Below, piece after piece: positions 1 through 6,312 of a DNA stretch of 15,042 bases (position 1 is the first letter of the stretch; every line of letters starts with the position of its first letter). The translations under genes were made by a program, and so were the position numbers. The DNA is from Holosporales bacterium (GTDB taxonomy: Bacteria; Pseudomonadota; Alphaproteobacteria; RUG11792), in assembly GCA_031267075.1 (NCBI GenBank), contig JAIRZU010000028.1, positions 1 through 15,042 on the forward strand. The letters run 5' to 3'. Below the pieces are notes generated by a model, which saw nothing but the letters and a program-made list of their open reading frames with translations, had not been told where the DNA came from and searched no databases.

Positions 1-37
1 CTAGAATGAGTGTTGATGTTATGAGTTTGCTTTTCAT
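1..37 (-). CDS. Start of a lipoprotein-family gene (partial, runs off the left edge)
   Basis: Only the first 12 codons are in the window, reading MKSKLITSTLIL from the ATG at 37-35. This is nearly identical to the N-terminus of the 565-residue lipoprotein at 13058 (MKSKLLTSTLIL), and the DNA upstream also matches that gene's leader. The start is supported by a strong ribosome binding site (complement of 43-51, AAGGGGAGG) five bases ahead. By analogy the product should be an exported lipoprotein whose lipobox lies just beyond the edge. The gene is divergent from atpB. Nothing can be said about its body, or whether it is intact. Confidence 0.75.
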   Translation of the reverse strand, partial: MKSKLITSTLIL

Positions 38-122
38 GTTTTCCTCCCCTTAGAGGATATAAGATTCTATAAGTAGGTTAGCATGTGAAGGGTTAAAAAA
101 TAGTTAACGCGGAAGATTATTT
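38..122 (-). promoter_or_regulatory. Promoter/leader cassette, copy 1
   Basis: Read leftward this stretch matches the region before the 565-residue lipoprotein gene almost base for base. It holds a ribosome binding site (43-51), a TATAGA candidate -10 (complement of 66-71) and an interrupted palindrome GTTAA-N7-TTAAC (92-108). No good -35 hexamer sits at the usual distance, so the palindrome may be an activator or repressor site. Assignment of the -10 is inference; conservation across the copies is observed. Confidence 0.65.
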
Positions 123-143
123 TTATGTCAGGATTATAGTGCC

Positions 144-172
144 TTGCAGGAGGAGTTGTGGTAGACTAGACA
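144..172 (+). promoter_or_regulatory. Possible promoter of the atp F0 cluster
   Basis: TTGCAG (144-149) and TAGACA (167-172) are 17 bases apart, about 30 bases before the atpB start. The match to the consensus is modest. It lies between the divergent lipoprotein leader and atpB, where a promoter is needed. Confidence 0.35.
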
Positions 173-202
173 GTAGTGTTTGTTTCAGGCTTATAGTTAC
201 GG

Positions 203-970
203 ATGCAGCACGATCCGATGTCGTCGTTTGAGGTATGCAATGTTCTGCCGTTGAGCATCGGTGGCTTTGACATATCGATCACGAATTCATCGATTTTCAT
301 GATGCTGGTTGTGGCGATTGTATGCTGCGTGCTGTGGCATGGTACGGCCAATAAGAACCTTGTTCCGACGAGGTTGCAGGTTGTCGTGGAGAAGTTATTC
401 TTCTTCATCGGTGGCATTGTGAGTGGGAACGTGGAGAACCGTGGGCTATTGATATTCCCGTACATTATGGTGCTATTCCTGTTTATCATGATTGGGAATG
501 TGCTGGGGCTACTACCGTTCGCGTTTTCGTTTACGAGTCAATTGATTGTCACTGTTGGGATGGCTACGGCCGTCTTCATAGCGTCTGTCGTAGTTGGCAT
601 ATGTACTCAGGGGAGGCAGTATTTTAGGCACTTCTGTCCAGATGGAATCCCACGCTATATGATACCGTTCTTCATAATCATCGAGACAATGTCGTTTCTG
701 TTTAGGCCTCTCAGCCTCGGAATCAGACTGTTTGCGAACATGGTATCTGGGCACATAATGATCAAAGTGGTAGCTGGTTTTGCATCGTCAATAGCAGGGA
801 CTGCAAAGTTCGCGCCATTAGCCATATTTCCAATTGCGTTTGATACTCTCATGAACATCTTTAAGCTCGCGGTATGTGTGCTGCAGGCCTACGTGTTCGT
901 AACACTATCATGTATGTACATGGCAGAATCTCTAGGAGATTCATCACATAGGAATAAGAAAGGAGTTTAG
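203..970 (+). CDS. atpB: ATP synthase F0 subunit a
   Basis: Subunit a of the membrane sector forms the two proton half-channels beside the c-ring. The 255-residue product has the usual length and several membrane helices (about 30-45, 84-105, 115-135, 152-170, 205-240). The diagnostic motif LGIRLFANMVSGH is at 173-185, with the essential arginine at R175. The C-terminal LQAYVFVTLSCMYM (227-240) is the other family signature. The ATG at 203 follows the divergent lipoprotein leader; the ribosome binding site is poor. The stop is one base before atpE, and the atpE ribosome binding site lies inside the last codons, so the two are translationally linked. It heads an F0-only cluster, a layout known from Rickettsiales. 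Confidence 0.97.
   Translation: MQHDPMSSFEVCNVLPLSIGGFDISITNSSIFMMLVVAIVCCVLWHGTANKNLVPTRLQVVVEKLFFFIGGIVSGNVENRGLLIFPYIMVLFLFIMIGNVLGLLPFAFSFTSQLIVTVGMATAVFIASVVVGICTQGRQYFRHFCPDGIPRYMIPFFIIIETMSFLFRPLSLGIRLFANMVSGHIMIKVVAGFASSIAGTAKFAPLAIFPIAFDTLMNIFKLAVCVLQAYVFVTLSCMYMAESLGDSSHRNKKGV
959..965 (+). promoter_or_regulatory. Ribosome binding site of atpE inside the atpB tail
   Basis: AAAGGAG lies six bases before the atpE ATG and overlaps the final codons of atpB. It fixes the atpE start and suggests coupled, high-level translation, as expected for the most abundant F0 subunit. Confidence 0.8.
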
Positions 971-971
971 T

Positions 972-1199
972 ATGGATGTAGGAGCAGCAAAGTTAATAGG
1001 AGCCGGGATAGCCGTACTCCCACTGTTTGGAGTCGGGATCGGACTTGGGAAGTTGTTCTCATCGCTCGTAGACTCTATAGGACGGAACCCATCAGCGAAG
1101 AATGACCTTATGTCATCTAGCATGTTGTGCTTCGCACTAGTGGAGTCGGTAGCACTTCTTGCATTCGTAGTAGCGATGATAATTCTGTTTGTGTCATGA
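972..1199 (+). CDS. atpE: ATP synthase F0 subunit c
   Basis: The proteolipid forming the rotating c-ring. The 75-residue product is a two-helix hairpin. The glycine-rich first helix (about 8-28) carries alternating small residues, the polar loop has the RNP triad at 38-40, and the second helix carries the proton-binding carboxylate at E58 within ALVESVALLAFVVAM. Length and motifs match the alphaproteobacterial family. It starts one base after the atpB stop, behind an excellent ribosome binding site. No sodium-binding signature is evident, so proton coupling is assumed. Confidence 0.97.
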   Translation: MDVGAAKLIGAGIAVLPLFGVGIGLGKLFSSLVDSIGRNPSAKNDLMSSSMLCFALVESVALLAFVVAMIILFVS

Positions 1200-1223
1200 G
1201 AGGAGTCACGTTGAGACAGCCTT

Positions 1224-1667
1224 ATGTTACCGCAGCTTAATTCATCATTCTACGTATCGCAGCTGTTCTGGCTATTCGTATGCCTATCCGTGTTGGTGGT
1301 ATTTCTTCGCAGGCGCGTCATCCCGAGACTAAACAGTGCACTAGCTGAGAGGGATACGTTTGTATCGAAGGAAGAGCACGACATAAACGCCATAGAGACC
1401 GATATAACCGGGCTTGAAACAGAGATAGAATCCATGAAGGAGACTGAGATTAAGAATACAACTGAGATCATTCGGAAGGCGGTTAGGAAGACAGAGATTA
1501 CCATGGACGAGCAACTGAGGATTATGAAGGAGGAGCATGATGAGATTATCAGCAAAACGAGGAAGCGAGCGAATGATGAATTTAGAAACCTCGGATCAGC
1601 GTTCAAGATCCAGATAGACATAACAGCCCAGATCGTTTTCGAGAGACTGATTTCGGGTAGGTCGTAG
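1224..1667 (+). CDS. atpF': ATP synthase F0 subunit b'
   Basis: Peripheral stalk subunit linking F0 to F1. The 147-residue product has one N-terminal membrane helix (about 10-28, around FWLFVCLSVLVVFL) followed by a long charged coiled coil rich in E, K and I/L. The FWL motif at the membrane edge is typical of b' chains. Photosynthetic bacteria and alphaproteobacteria use a b/b' heterodimer, and the following gene is the matching b. The ATG at 1224 is the first possible start, because an in-frame stop lies at 1212-1214; the closest purine-rich site (GAGAGGAG) is rather far upstream. Confidence 0.9.
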   Translation: MLPQLNSSFYVSQLFWLFVCLSVLVVFLRRRVIPRLNSALAERDTFVSKEEHDINAIETDITGLETEIESMKETEIKNTTEIIRKAVRKTEITMDEQLRIMKEEHDEIISKTRKRANDEFRNLGSAFKIQIDITAQIVFERLISGRS

Positions 1668-1684
1668 GCTTTGCTGGTGGTCGC

Positions 1685-2197
1685 ATGAGTATTTTCCAGG
1701 ACGTCCACACCTATCTTGTCATAAGCTTCGTAGCAACTGCAATCATTCTCTGGAAGCTTGTGTCAGCAAAAATCACGATGGTTCTAGATAACGAGGTGGA
1801 TGGCGTAAGGAGTAAGATTAGCTCGCTTGAGGTTCGAAAGAAAGAAGCAGAAGGGAAGCTCAAGCAATTGAGATCCGACGTAGAGGAGGAGAAGGTCAGA
1901 GTTGAGAAATCCATAACCACCGCAGAAAATGAGGCTAGGAAAATAATAGAGGCCTCTACTGCTAAGATCGCAGCCGCAGTGGAGAGTAAGCAAAATGAGT
2001 ACTCCGCATCGTTCAAGAAGCTTCATGTGGGATTGGCTGCAGAGATCCAGAATAGGATAATATCATTGGTAATAGGTAGGCTATCAGATAGGCTGAAGGA
2101 TGCCCGTAACAACAGAGAACTGCAAAACCAATACATCGACCTGTCGCTGAAAATGCTGGAGGATCTAGCAGATGATACTGTCGGACCAGAGAGGTGA
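1685..2197 (+). CDS. atpF: ATP synthase F0 subunit b
   Basis: Second peripheral stalk subunit. The 170-residue product has an N-terminal membrane helix (about 8-25) and then a charged helix up to about residue 130 that would form a coiled coil with b'. The C-terminal part is shorter and more polar, as expected for contact with the delta subunit. It starts 17 bases after the b' stop and ends the cluster: no atpH or F1 gene follows, and the next gene is convergent. The four genes appear to form one transcript. The b versus b' assignment rests mainly on order and length. Confidence 0.9.
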   Translation: MSIFQDVHTYLVISFVATAIILWKLVSAKITMVLDNEVDGVRSKISSLEVRKKEAEGKLKQLRSDVEEEKVRVEKSITTAENEARKIIEASTAKIAAAVESKQNEYSASFKKLHVGLAAEIQNRIISLVIGRLSDRLKDARNNRELQNQYIDLSLKMLEDLADDTVGPER

Positions 2198-2434
2198 GGA
2201 TTAGGAAACCTAGTAGCCAGTCCATCAAAACAGCTGTGTAAATTCGCCAAAGAGGATGTGAAATTGGTTCAGGGCCAATTTCCATTCTCTTAAGGGCAAT
2301 CCCAGCATTTCCAGCATTGTAGATCTCCATGAAACTCCTACTTCCACAGGCCTCGGTTTGGCTAACTGGATTATATCACCACAATGTTCTCTTTGACGTT
2401 CCAATCGGATACCTCTCAGACTACCCACGGATGC
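2198..2434. other. Convergent intergenic region without an intact gene
   Basis: This stretch lies between the ends of atpF and the 333-residue gene. Apart from the gene-end remnant at 2225-2293, I see no convincing reading frame and no strong terminator hairpin with a T tract. Confidence 0.6.
2225..2293 (-). pseudogene. C-terminal gene remnant, copy 1 (LREWKLALNQF...)
   Basis: Read leftward this encodes LREWKLALNQFHILFGEFTQ, two more codons and a TGA stop. The same peptide end occurs on the other strand at 12288-12356. The two DNA stretches (2221-2294 and 12287-12360) agree at 65 of 74 bases. In this frame three of the differences are silent (CAA/CAG, TTT/TTC, GAA/GAG), which supports this frame as the one once under selection. 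Similarity stops abruptly at CTTAAG, so the rest of the gene is missing here. I do not recognise the protein. Confidence 0.5.
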
Positions 2435-3436
2435 TCATGGTTGTGATGGTGTGGCCACTGTGGGTGTGTAGGCCGTGAGCGCGGGTTTCGATTGCAGCCA
2501 CAGGCCCAGCATATGCTCCCACACTATGCTATCAGCTTTGGCAAATTGCTCGTGGGCTCCTGGGGCGCTCCGGGTTTCCATGTCGACGTACCTGCTCAGC
2601 TCTCTTACGTATTGTGGGACAAGCGGCAGAAGGCTTCCGATCCCGGGGAGTCCAGCCTGAACTGCGGCCCCGCCCGCGTTGTCTGCCGCTACTCTGTACA
2701 ATGCTGCGTATTCACTTGTCGTCCGTATGCCTTCCGGGTACTGGGCGTGGGTCACAGTTGCCTCTGCCACAGCCAACTCGCCTAGGATGTAGGCCAGCAC
2801 ACCCATCGGGGTCTTTTGGCGCCTCATTTCGTCGTCAGCTGTGGTTAGCACGGCCATGCTGCTGGTAGGCGCGATGCTACCGGAGTCCCCAGGGGGGACA
2901 GCTTCGTTTTCGAGGTCGTGTATGTGCTTTGTGAGGTACTGTATGCGCTTCGTGAGGTATTGCATGGCGTTCTCCCGATTCAGCGGTTGTTGCCCGGCAT
3001 CGCCCCCCAGCAGTGGTATCCTAGCTTGACCGAGGCTTTTTAGGATCAGTAGGCCGGTTAGTGTTAGGAGCACTCCTGGTCTTAGCTCCAGCCGACTTTC
3101 CCGTACTACGTTCAGGATCCGCGACAACTGATTGGCGACATTCATGCGTTCGACGCTCCCGCCGCTGTGGGGCACGAGTACGATGAGACGGTTCTGCGTT
3201 ATCGCTACCTCTTGAGCTATGTGGGTTGCTTTCCCTAACACATCCCTCGCTGTATCGGGAGGCAGCGTGAAGTAGTCTCCGGCGGGCACCGGCAGTTCTT
3301 TTCTTTGTCCAAATTCCTGATGCGCCCCATCCATGGCCTTCCGCATTTGCTCTCGCCCGCTTAGAACTCTGTTCCCCCCTCCTGCCTTACACACCACGGT
3401 TATCATCATCAGGGCAGCTATCGCTTTCAGCATCAT
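2435..3436 (-). CDS. Exported protein of unknown function, 333 residues
   Basis: I do not recognise the family. The N-terminus (MMLKAIAALMMITVVCKAGG) is a good Sec signal peptide, with cleavage likely near residues 18-20; Cys16 is not in a proper lipobox. The rest is helical. It has a hydrophobic stretch at about 121-135 (GVLLTLTGLLILKSL) that could be a membrane segment, a short leucine/tyrosine heptad repeat at 155-175 (NAMQYLT, KRIQYLT, KHIHDLE), an alanine-rich part at 217-262, and a Pro/Thr-rich tail. Two adjacent ATGs at 3436 and 3433 sit behind a strong ribosome binding site (complement of 3447-3452, AAGGAG). It has its own promoter, so it is probably transcribed alone. Composition and style resemble the large exported protein at 6313-11868; common ancestry is only a guess. 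Confidence 0.8.
   Translation of the reverse strand: MMLKAIAALMMITVVCKAGGGNRVLSGREQMRKAMDGAHQEFGQRKELPVPAGDYFTLPPDTARDVLGKATHIAQEVAITQNRLIVLVPHSGGSVERMNVANQLSRILNVVRESRLELRPGVLLTLTGLLILKSLGQARIPLLGGDAGQQPLNRENAMQYLTKRIQYLTKHIHDLENEAVPPGDSGSIAPTSSMAVLTTADDEMRRQKTPMGVLAYILGELAVAEATVTHAQYPEGIRTTSEYAALYRVAADNAGGAAVQAGLPGIGSLLPLVPQYVRELSRYVDMETRSAPGAHEQFAKADSIVWEHMLGLWLQSKPALTAYTPTVATPSQP
2912..2974 (-). repeat. Three tandem 21-base units (heptad repeat)
   Basis: Units at 2912-2932, 2933-2953 and 2954-2974 share the pattern GAGGT...TGTATG/GC...TT. In protein they give three seven-residue units in the 333-residue product. Exact sevens keep the frame and suggest a short coiled coil that can grow or shrink by slippage. 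Confidence 0.7.
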
Positions 3437-3482
3437 TATTCTCTCGCTCCTTGCAAATTCTTAGTTGCACAACACAGAACAT

Positions 3483-3510
3483 ATTGTATCATGTATTGGG
3501 CTTGTGTCAA
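3483..3510 (-). promoter_or_regulatory. Promoter of the 333-residue exported protein gene
   Basis: Reading leftward, TTGACA (complement of 3505-3510) and TACAAT (complement of 3483-3488) are separated by 16 bases, close to the sigma-70 consensus. The transcript would start near 3475 and have a leader of about 40 bases with the AAGGAG site at 3447-3452. Confidence 0.7.
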
Positions 3511-3561
3511 TGACATTCTTTACTTTGGGATTGGTGGAAGGCGCCCCAGGCTGGTTCCTGC

Positions 3562-5001
3562 CTAGTCGTTCAGGAGGTTGCCGAACCTAGTGAGCTTACC
3601 GTCGAAGAAAAGCCTGATTGTGCTTATCGGGCCATGCCGCTGTTTCGCTATTATTATCTCGGCACGGTTGTATATGTGCTCCATCTCAGCCTTCCATTTA
3701 TCGTGTTCGATCGTTCCCTCAGTCGGCTCCTTTCTGGCCTTATAGTACTCCTCTCTGAACACGAACATCACAACATCGGCATCCTGTTCGATTGAGCCAG
3801 ATTCCCTCAAATCAGATAGTTGTGGCTTTTTATCATCGCGCTGCTCAACCGCCCTCGATAGCTGTGATAGCGCTAGGACTGGGAGATCCAATTCCTTTGC
3901 AAGCCCCTTTAGTGACCTCGTGATCTCGGAGATCTCATGTACCCTATTATCGGAATTTCGGCGTACTGAGGATGCCTCTATGAGCTGCAGATAGTCGATC
4001 ACTATGAGCCCTATCTTTTTTTGACGCTTCAGCCTGCGGGCTCTATTTCTGATTTGCGCTACGGTAATGTTTGGAGTATCATCTATGTAGAGCTCTAGCC
4101 TCTCCAAGTCCCTGCTGATCGATACGAATTTTTCGAATGAGTCTTTGGGAATCTCTCCGCGGCGAATACCGTCGGATGCCACACCGGACTCGCTTGCCAG
4201 GATCCTCGTTGCTAGCTGCTCAGCTGACATCTCAAGTGAGAAGAACGCCACAGCAGCACCTTCGGCAGCGTTGTTTAGTTTTGCTTTAGAAGCGTTGAAT
4301 GCGACGTTAGTGGCGAAGGCAGTTTTACCCATTGATGGGCGTCCAGCTACAACCAAGAGGTCGGACTTATGTAGACCGCCTAGGTTCTTGTCTATCAGCT
4401 TGAAGCCGGTTGTTACGCCAACGATCCTGCTGTCTCGTTTGAATGCTAGCGTGGCGGCCTCGATGGATTCAGCTAGGGCATCGCTAAATGCGACAAGCCT
4501 TCCCTTCTCGGTATAGCCACTAATGAGATCGTACAAATCTTTCTCTGCCGACTCAACGATGTCCTCAGCCTTTTCATACGTATCAAATGAGTTGGCTTTC
4601 CCAACGGTCCTATCGCTGATTTCGATCAGCTGCCGCCTGATGTATAGGTCATAGATGATCCTGGCATAGTCAGATATACTAGCAAGCGACAGTACGGAAT
4701 CTAGCAAATCTACGAGGTACTTTTGCCCTCCGGCCGCCTCAAAAACTTCATCAGATTTAAGGTAGACTGAGATGGTAATGGGGTCAGCCACTGAGCCAGC
4801 CTCCCGGATCTTAAGCATCGCCTCATAGATCCTAGAGTGGATATCGGCAGCAAAGTGGTACGAACGGAATGTGTCTGGGATATCATCTATCAAATTGTTG
4901 TTGAGTATGATTGCCCCGAGGAGCGCCTGCTCAGCATCGATATTGTGAAGGAGGTTACTACTAGCCGTCATGATCTGGTCGTACACAGCTATGTAGGTCA
5001 C
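3562..5001 (-). CDS. dnaB: Replicative DNA helicase DnaB
   Basis: Hexameric 5'-3' helicase that unwinds DNA at the replication fork and recruits primase. At 479 residues it has the normal length. The N-terminal domain (about 18-120) begins with NIDAEQALLGAIILNN, followed by the linker (about 125-195) and the RecA-like C-terminal domain. That domain shows Walker A GRPSMGKTAFA at 220-230, FFSLEMSAEQL at 253-263, Walker B LIVIDYLQLI at 332-341, and SQLSRAVEQR...LSDLRESGSIEQDADVVMFV at about 379-414, which includes the arginine-finger region. The longest frame begins at a GTG (5001). A conventional ATG lies 10 codons in (4971, MTASSNLL), nearer to where DnaB homology begins; neither has a strong ribosome binding site. 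It lies 13 bases behind the transglycosylase gene and is probably co-transcribed with it. Confidence 0.97.
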   Translation of the reverse strand: MTYIAVYDQIMTASSNLLHNIDAEQALLGAIILNNNLIDDIPDTFRSYHFAADIHSRIYEAMLKIREAGSVADPITISVYLKSDEVFEAAGGQKYLVDLLDSVLSLASISDYARIIYDLYIRRQLIEISDRTVGKANSFDTYEKAEDIVESAEKDLYDLISGYTEKGRLVAFSDALAESIEAATLAFKRDSRIVGVTTGFKLIDKNLGGLHKSDLLVVAGRPSMGKTAFATNVAFNASKAKLNNAAEGAAVAFFSLEMSAEQLATRILASESGVASDGIRRGEIPKDSFEKFVSISRDLERLELYIDDTPNITVAQIRNRARRLKRQKKIGLIVIDYLQLIEASSVRRNSDNRVHEISEITRSLKGLAKELDLPVLALSQLSRAVEQRDDKKPQLSDLRESGSIEQDADVVMFVFREEYYKARKEPTEGTIEHDKWKAEMEHIYNRAEIIIAKQRHGPISTIRLFFDGKLTRFGNLLND

Positions 5002-5014
5002 TCTTCATGCTTCA

Positions 5015-5590
5015 TCAATTGACAAGCTGCTGCTTGTCGCCGCCGTACTGTCTCATGACCTTCCTGTAGTATATGGTATTGTACTTAGCCTTCCCGGAGT
5101 GGTAGGCTCTAACCGCCTTCTCCCAGCTTCCATACTTGTCATGAAGTGCCTTTAGCAAATCTGCTGCATACGCTACGTTCTTTGCGCAATCAAACATATC
5201 GGAGACGGATGCGAAATTCTTACTGTGTGTTCTGTGATGAAGCTGCATGCATCCGATACTCATGTTGCGATTCCCTCTTTGAACTTTTGCCTCAACAAAC
5301 CGCACTGCCTCATCTTTGGAAGATAGTCTCACAGCCTTCCTTGCTGTGTTTACAGCGTACGGAGAGCAACCTGATTCGACGGTTGCTATCGATAGGAGAA
5401 GGCCATCCGGAATACCATTGCGACGCTCCTCAGCTTTTATTATGCTGAGCACATCGTTATCATTATTGGAAGCACTAGGCTCCTGCTGAGGCTCGTCATG
5501 AACCTGATGTTTTGCAGTCTCACAACCGACAGCAACTAGGAATACCAACGCTGTGGCAATGGCACTTCTGATAGTCAAACAGCCACCCAA
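5015..5590 (-). CDS. Lytic transglycosylase, probable lipoprotein
   Basis: Cleaves the glycan strands of peptidoglycan. The SLT-type domain spans about 48-180. The catalytic glutamate is E72 in LLLSIATVESG (64-74), SIGCMQL at 111-117 is the family's G-x-M-Q motif in the alphaproteobacterial form, and AYHSGKAKY at 162-170 matches the A-Y-x-x-G motif. Residues 1-23 are an export signal ending LVAVGC; this is a lipobox-like end with an unusual alanine at -3, so lipid attachment at Cys23 is likely but not certain. No ATG fits. The frame opens with TTG at 5590, and another TTG at 5578 (MTIRSAIATALVFL) gives a more typical signal peptide. At 191 residues it is a minimal enzyme. It sits directly upstream of dnaB with a 13-base gap. 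Confidence 0.85.
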   Translation of the reverse strand: MGGCLTIRSAIATALVFLVAVGCETAKHQVHDEPQQEPSASNNDNDVLSIIKAEERRNGIPDGLLLSIATVESGCSPYAVNTARKAVRLSSKDEAVRFVEAKVQRGNRNMSIGCMQLHHRTHSKNFASVSDMFDCAKNVAYAADLLKALHDKYGSWEKAVRAYHSGKAKYNTIYYRKVMRQYGGDKQQLVN

Positions 5591-5608
5591 AGCAGGTCAC
5601 GTGCATTG

Positions 5609-5638
5609 ATCTTAGCAAAGAATCATCAGCATAGTCAA
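5609..5638 (-). promoter_or_regulatory. Possible promoter for the transglycosylase-dnaB pair
   Basis: Reading leftward, TTGACT (complement of 5633-5638) and TAAGAT (complement of 5609-5614) are 18 bases apart. The predicted start near 5602 gives a very short leader if TTG 5590 is used and about 24 bases if TTG 5578 is used, which slightly favours the latter. The promoter lies directly beside the transposase scar at 5644-5685. Confidence 0.45.
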
Positions 5639-5643
5639 CTCAC

Positions 5644-5685
5644 TCAAAGTGGAGTGAGTCCTTTCAACCCATAATGTGGCATGGC
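5644..5685 (-). pseudogene. Transposase C-terminal scar 1 (PHYGLKGLTP)
   Basis: Read leftward it encodes AMPHYGLKGLTPL and a stop. This resembles the end of integrase-core (DDE) transposases of the IS3/IS481 type, where a RPH-x-x-L-G-x-x-TP motif precedes the C-terminus. A 23-base stretch (5651-5673) matches 12839-12861 with one difference, and that copy continues further into the expected transposase tail. Only about 13 codons remain here. Confidence 0.45.
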
Positions 5686-5795
5686 TCAGGGCTGCCTCAC
5701 GATTTTTATGATTGAAGAATGTTGAGCAAAACATCATCGTTCCAAGCTGCTGTAAGTCTTAGGATTCTTAGAATCCGTCTTCAAGAAACAACAAC

Positions 5796-5816
5796 TCACC
5801 GGCTAAAAGCCGGTGG
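5796..5816. terminator. Strong GC hairpin (CACCGGC-TAAAA-GCCGGTG)
   Basis: A perfect seven-base stem (5797-5803 with 5809-5815), extended by a G-T pair, closes a five-base loop, with AACT before it and GTTT after it. Rightward it resembles a factor-independent terminator with a poor T tract. It also resembles the subterminal hairpins at the ends of IS200/IS605 elements, which fits the nearby transposase scar. No gene ends close by on the + strand, so I lean slightly to an insertion-element end. Confidence 0.4.
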
Positions 5817-6094
5817 TTTGTCCATCTCTTAAAAGTCAACCGTATTTTTGCTTGAAGGTAAATTTCACTCACAGAGCCTACTACTTGTGAGATTCGGGGC
5901 GCCATACGAGCATCTGATCAACGTACCAGAATGTGGGCACATGCAAACAATGGGATGGTGTGAGAGAACATCTCCCCACCACCCCAAACATAACATTCTA
6001 TAGGGATGATACGTCCTCCGGAACCTTATGAGAGAGATAGCTCCAAGGACGATTTAAGTCTACCATAGCTTTCATAAGCCCGTCTACAAAATTT

Positions 6095-6280
6095 ATGCAA
6101 CTTTATTTATTATTGTATGAAAGCTCAGTGCCCTACATGTTTGATCTTCACGGCAAACCCAGGCGTTTGAAGATTGTTCTGCCCAGCTGTCTTGTTGAAA
6201 AAGATTCAAAATGGTACGACAATGTGCCCATTATTCGACCTGGATACCGCCACGTACACCTGCTGCAGTTTACGGTTTGA
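6095..6280 (+). CDS. Doubtful 61-residue ORF
   Basis: The frame reads MQLYLLLYESS, then a basic/hydrophobic part with PRRLKIVLPSCL and PIIRPGYRHVHLL, ending at 6280. Amino acid usage looks protein-like and the frame stays open upstream to 6041. There is no ribosome binding site and no recognised family. It may be the C-terminal remnant of a lost gene or chance. Confidence 0.25.
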   Translation: MQLYLLLYESSVPYMFDLHGKPRRLKIVLPSCLVEKDSKWYDNVPIIRPGYRHVHLLQFTV

Positions 6281-6298
6281 GGGAGCCTGTACGCTCCC
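6281..6298 (-). terminator. Terminator-like hairpin behind the 1851-residue gene
   Basis: GGGAGC (6281-6286) pairs with GCTCCC (6293-6298) around a six-base loop, 14 bases past the stop of the leftward giant gene. There is no T tract, so it may act only as a pause or mRNA-stabilising structure. Confidence 0.35.
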
Positions 6299-6312
6299 CC
6301 TAACTCCGTTGC

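Larger units (their letters stand above)
5591..6312. other. Gene-poor spacer of about 720 bases
   Basis: It holds a promoter candidate (5609-5638), a transposase scar (5644-5685), a strong short hairpin (5796-5816), one doubtful small frame (6095-6280) and a terminator-like hairpin (6281-6298). From about 5820 to 6040 I see no gene, repeat or RNA signature that I can support. Confidence 0.6.

Noticed and set aside
166..489. 107-codon leftward frame over the start of atpB
   Set aside because: Antisense to a clear subunit a gene; no domain and no ribosome binding site.
2013..2330. 105-codon leftward frame overlapping the end of atpF
   Set aside because: It runs through atpF antisense. In the part repeated at 12287-12360 the alternative frame is the one with silent substitutions, and the matching copy of this frame contains a stop.
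2330..2479. 49-codon + strand frame (MKLLLPQASVWL...)
   Set aside because: It overlaps the end of the 333-residue gene and has no ribosome binding site or recognisable content.
3520..3561. Terminator hairpin behind dnaB (AGGC...GCCT)
   Set aside because: The stem is only about four bases and there is no T tract, so I did not list it.
5591..6312. tRNA or small RNA gene in the gene-poor spacer
   Set aside because: I found no cloverleaf, CCA end or T-loop consensus. The only clear structure is the short hairpin at 5796-5816.
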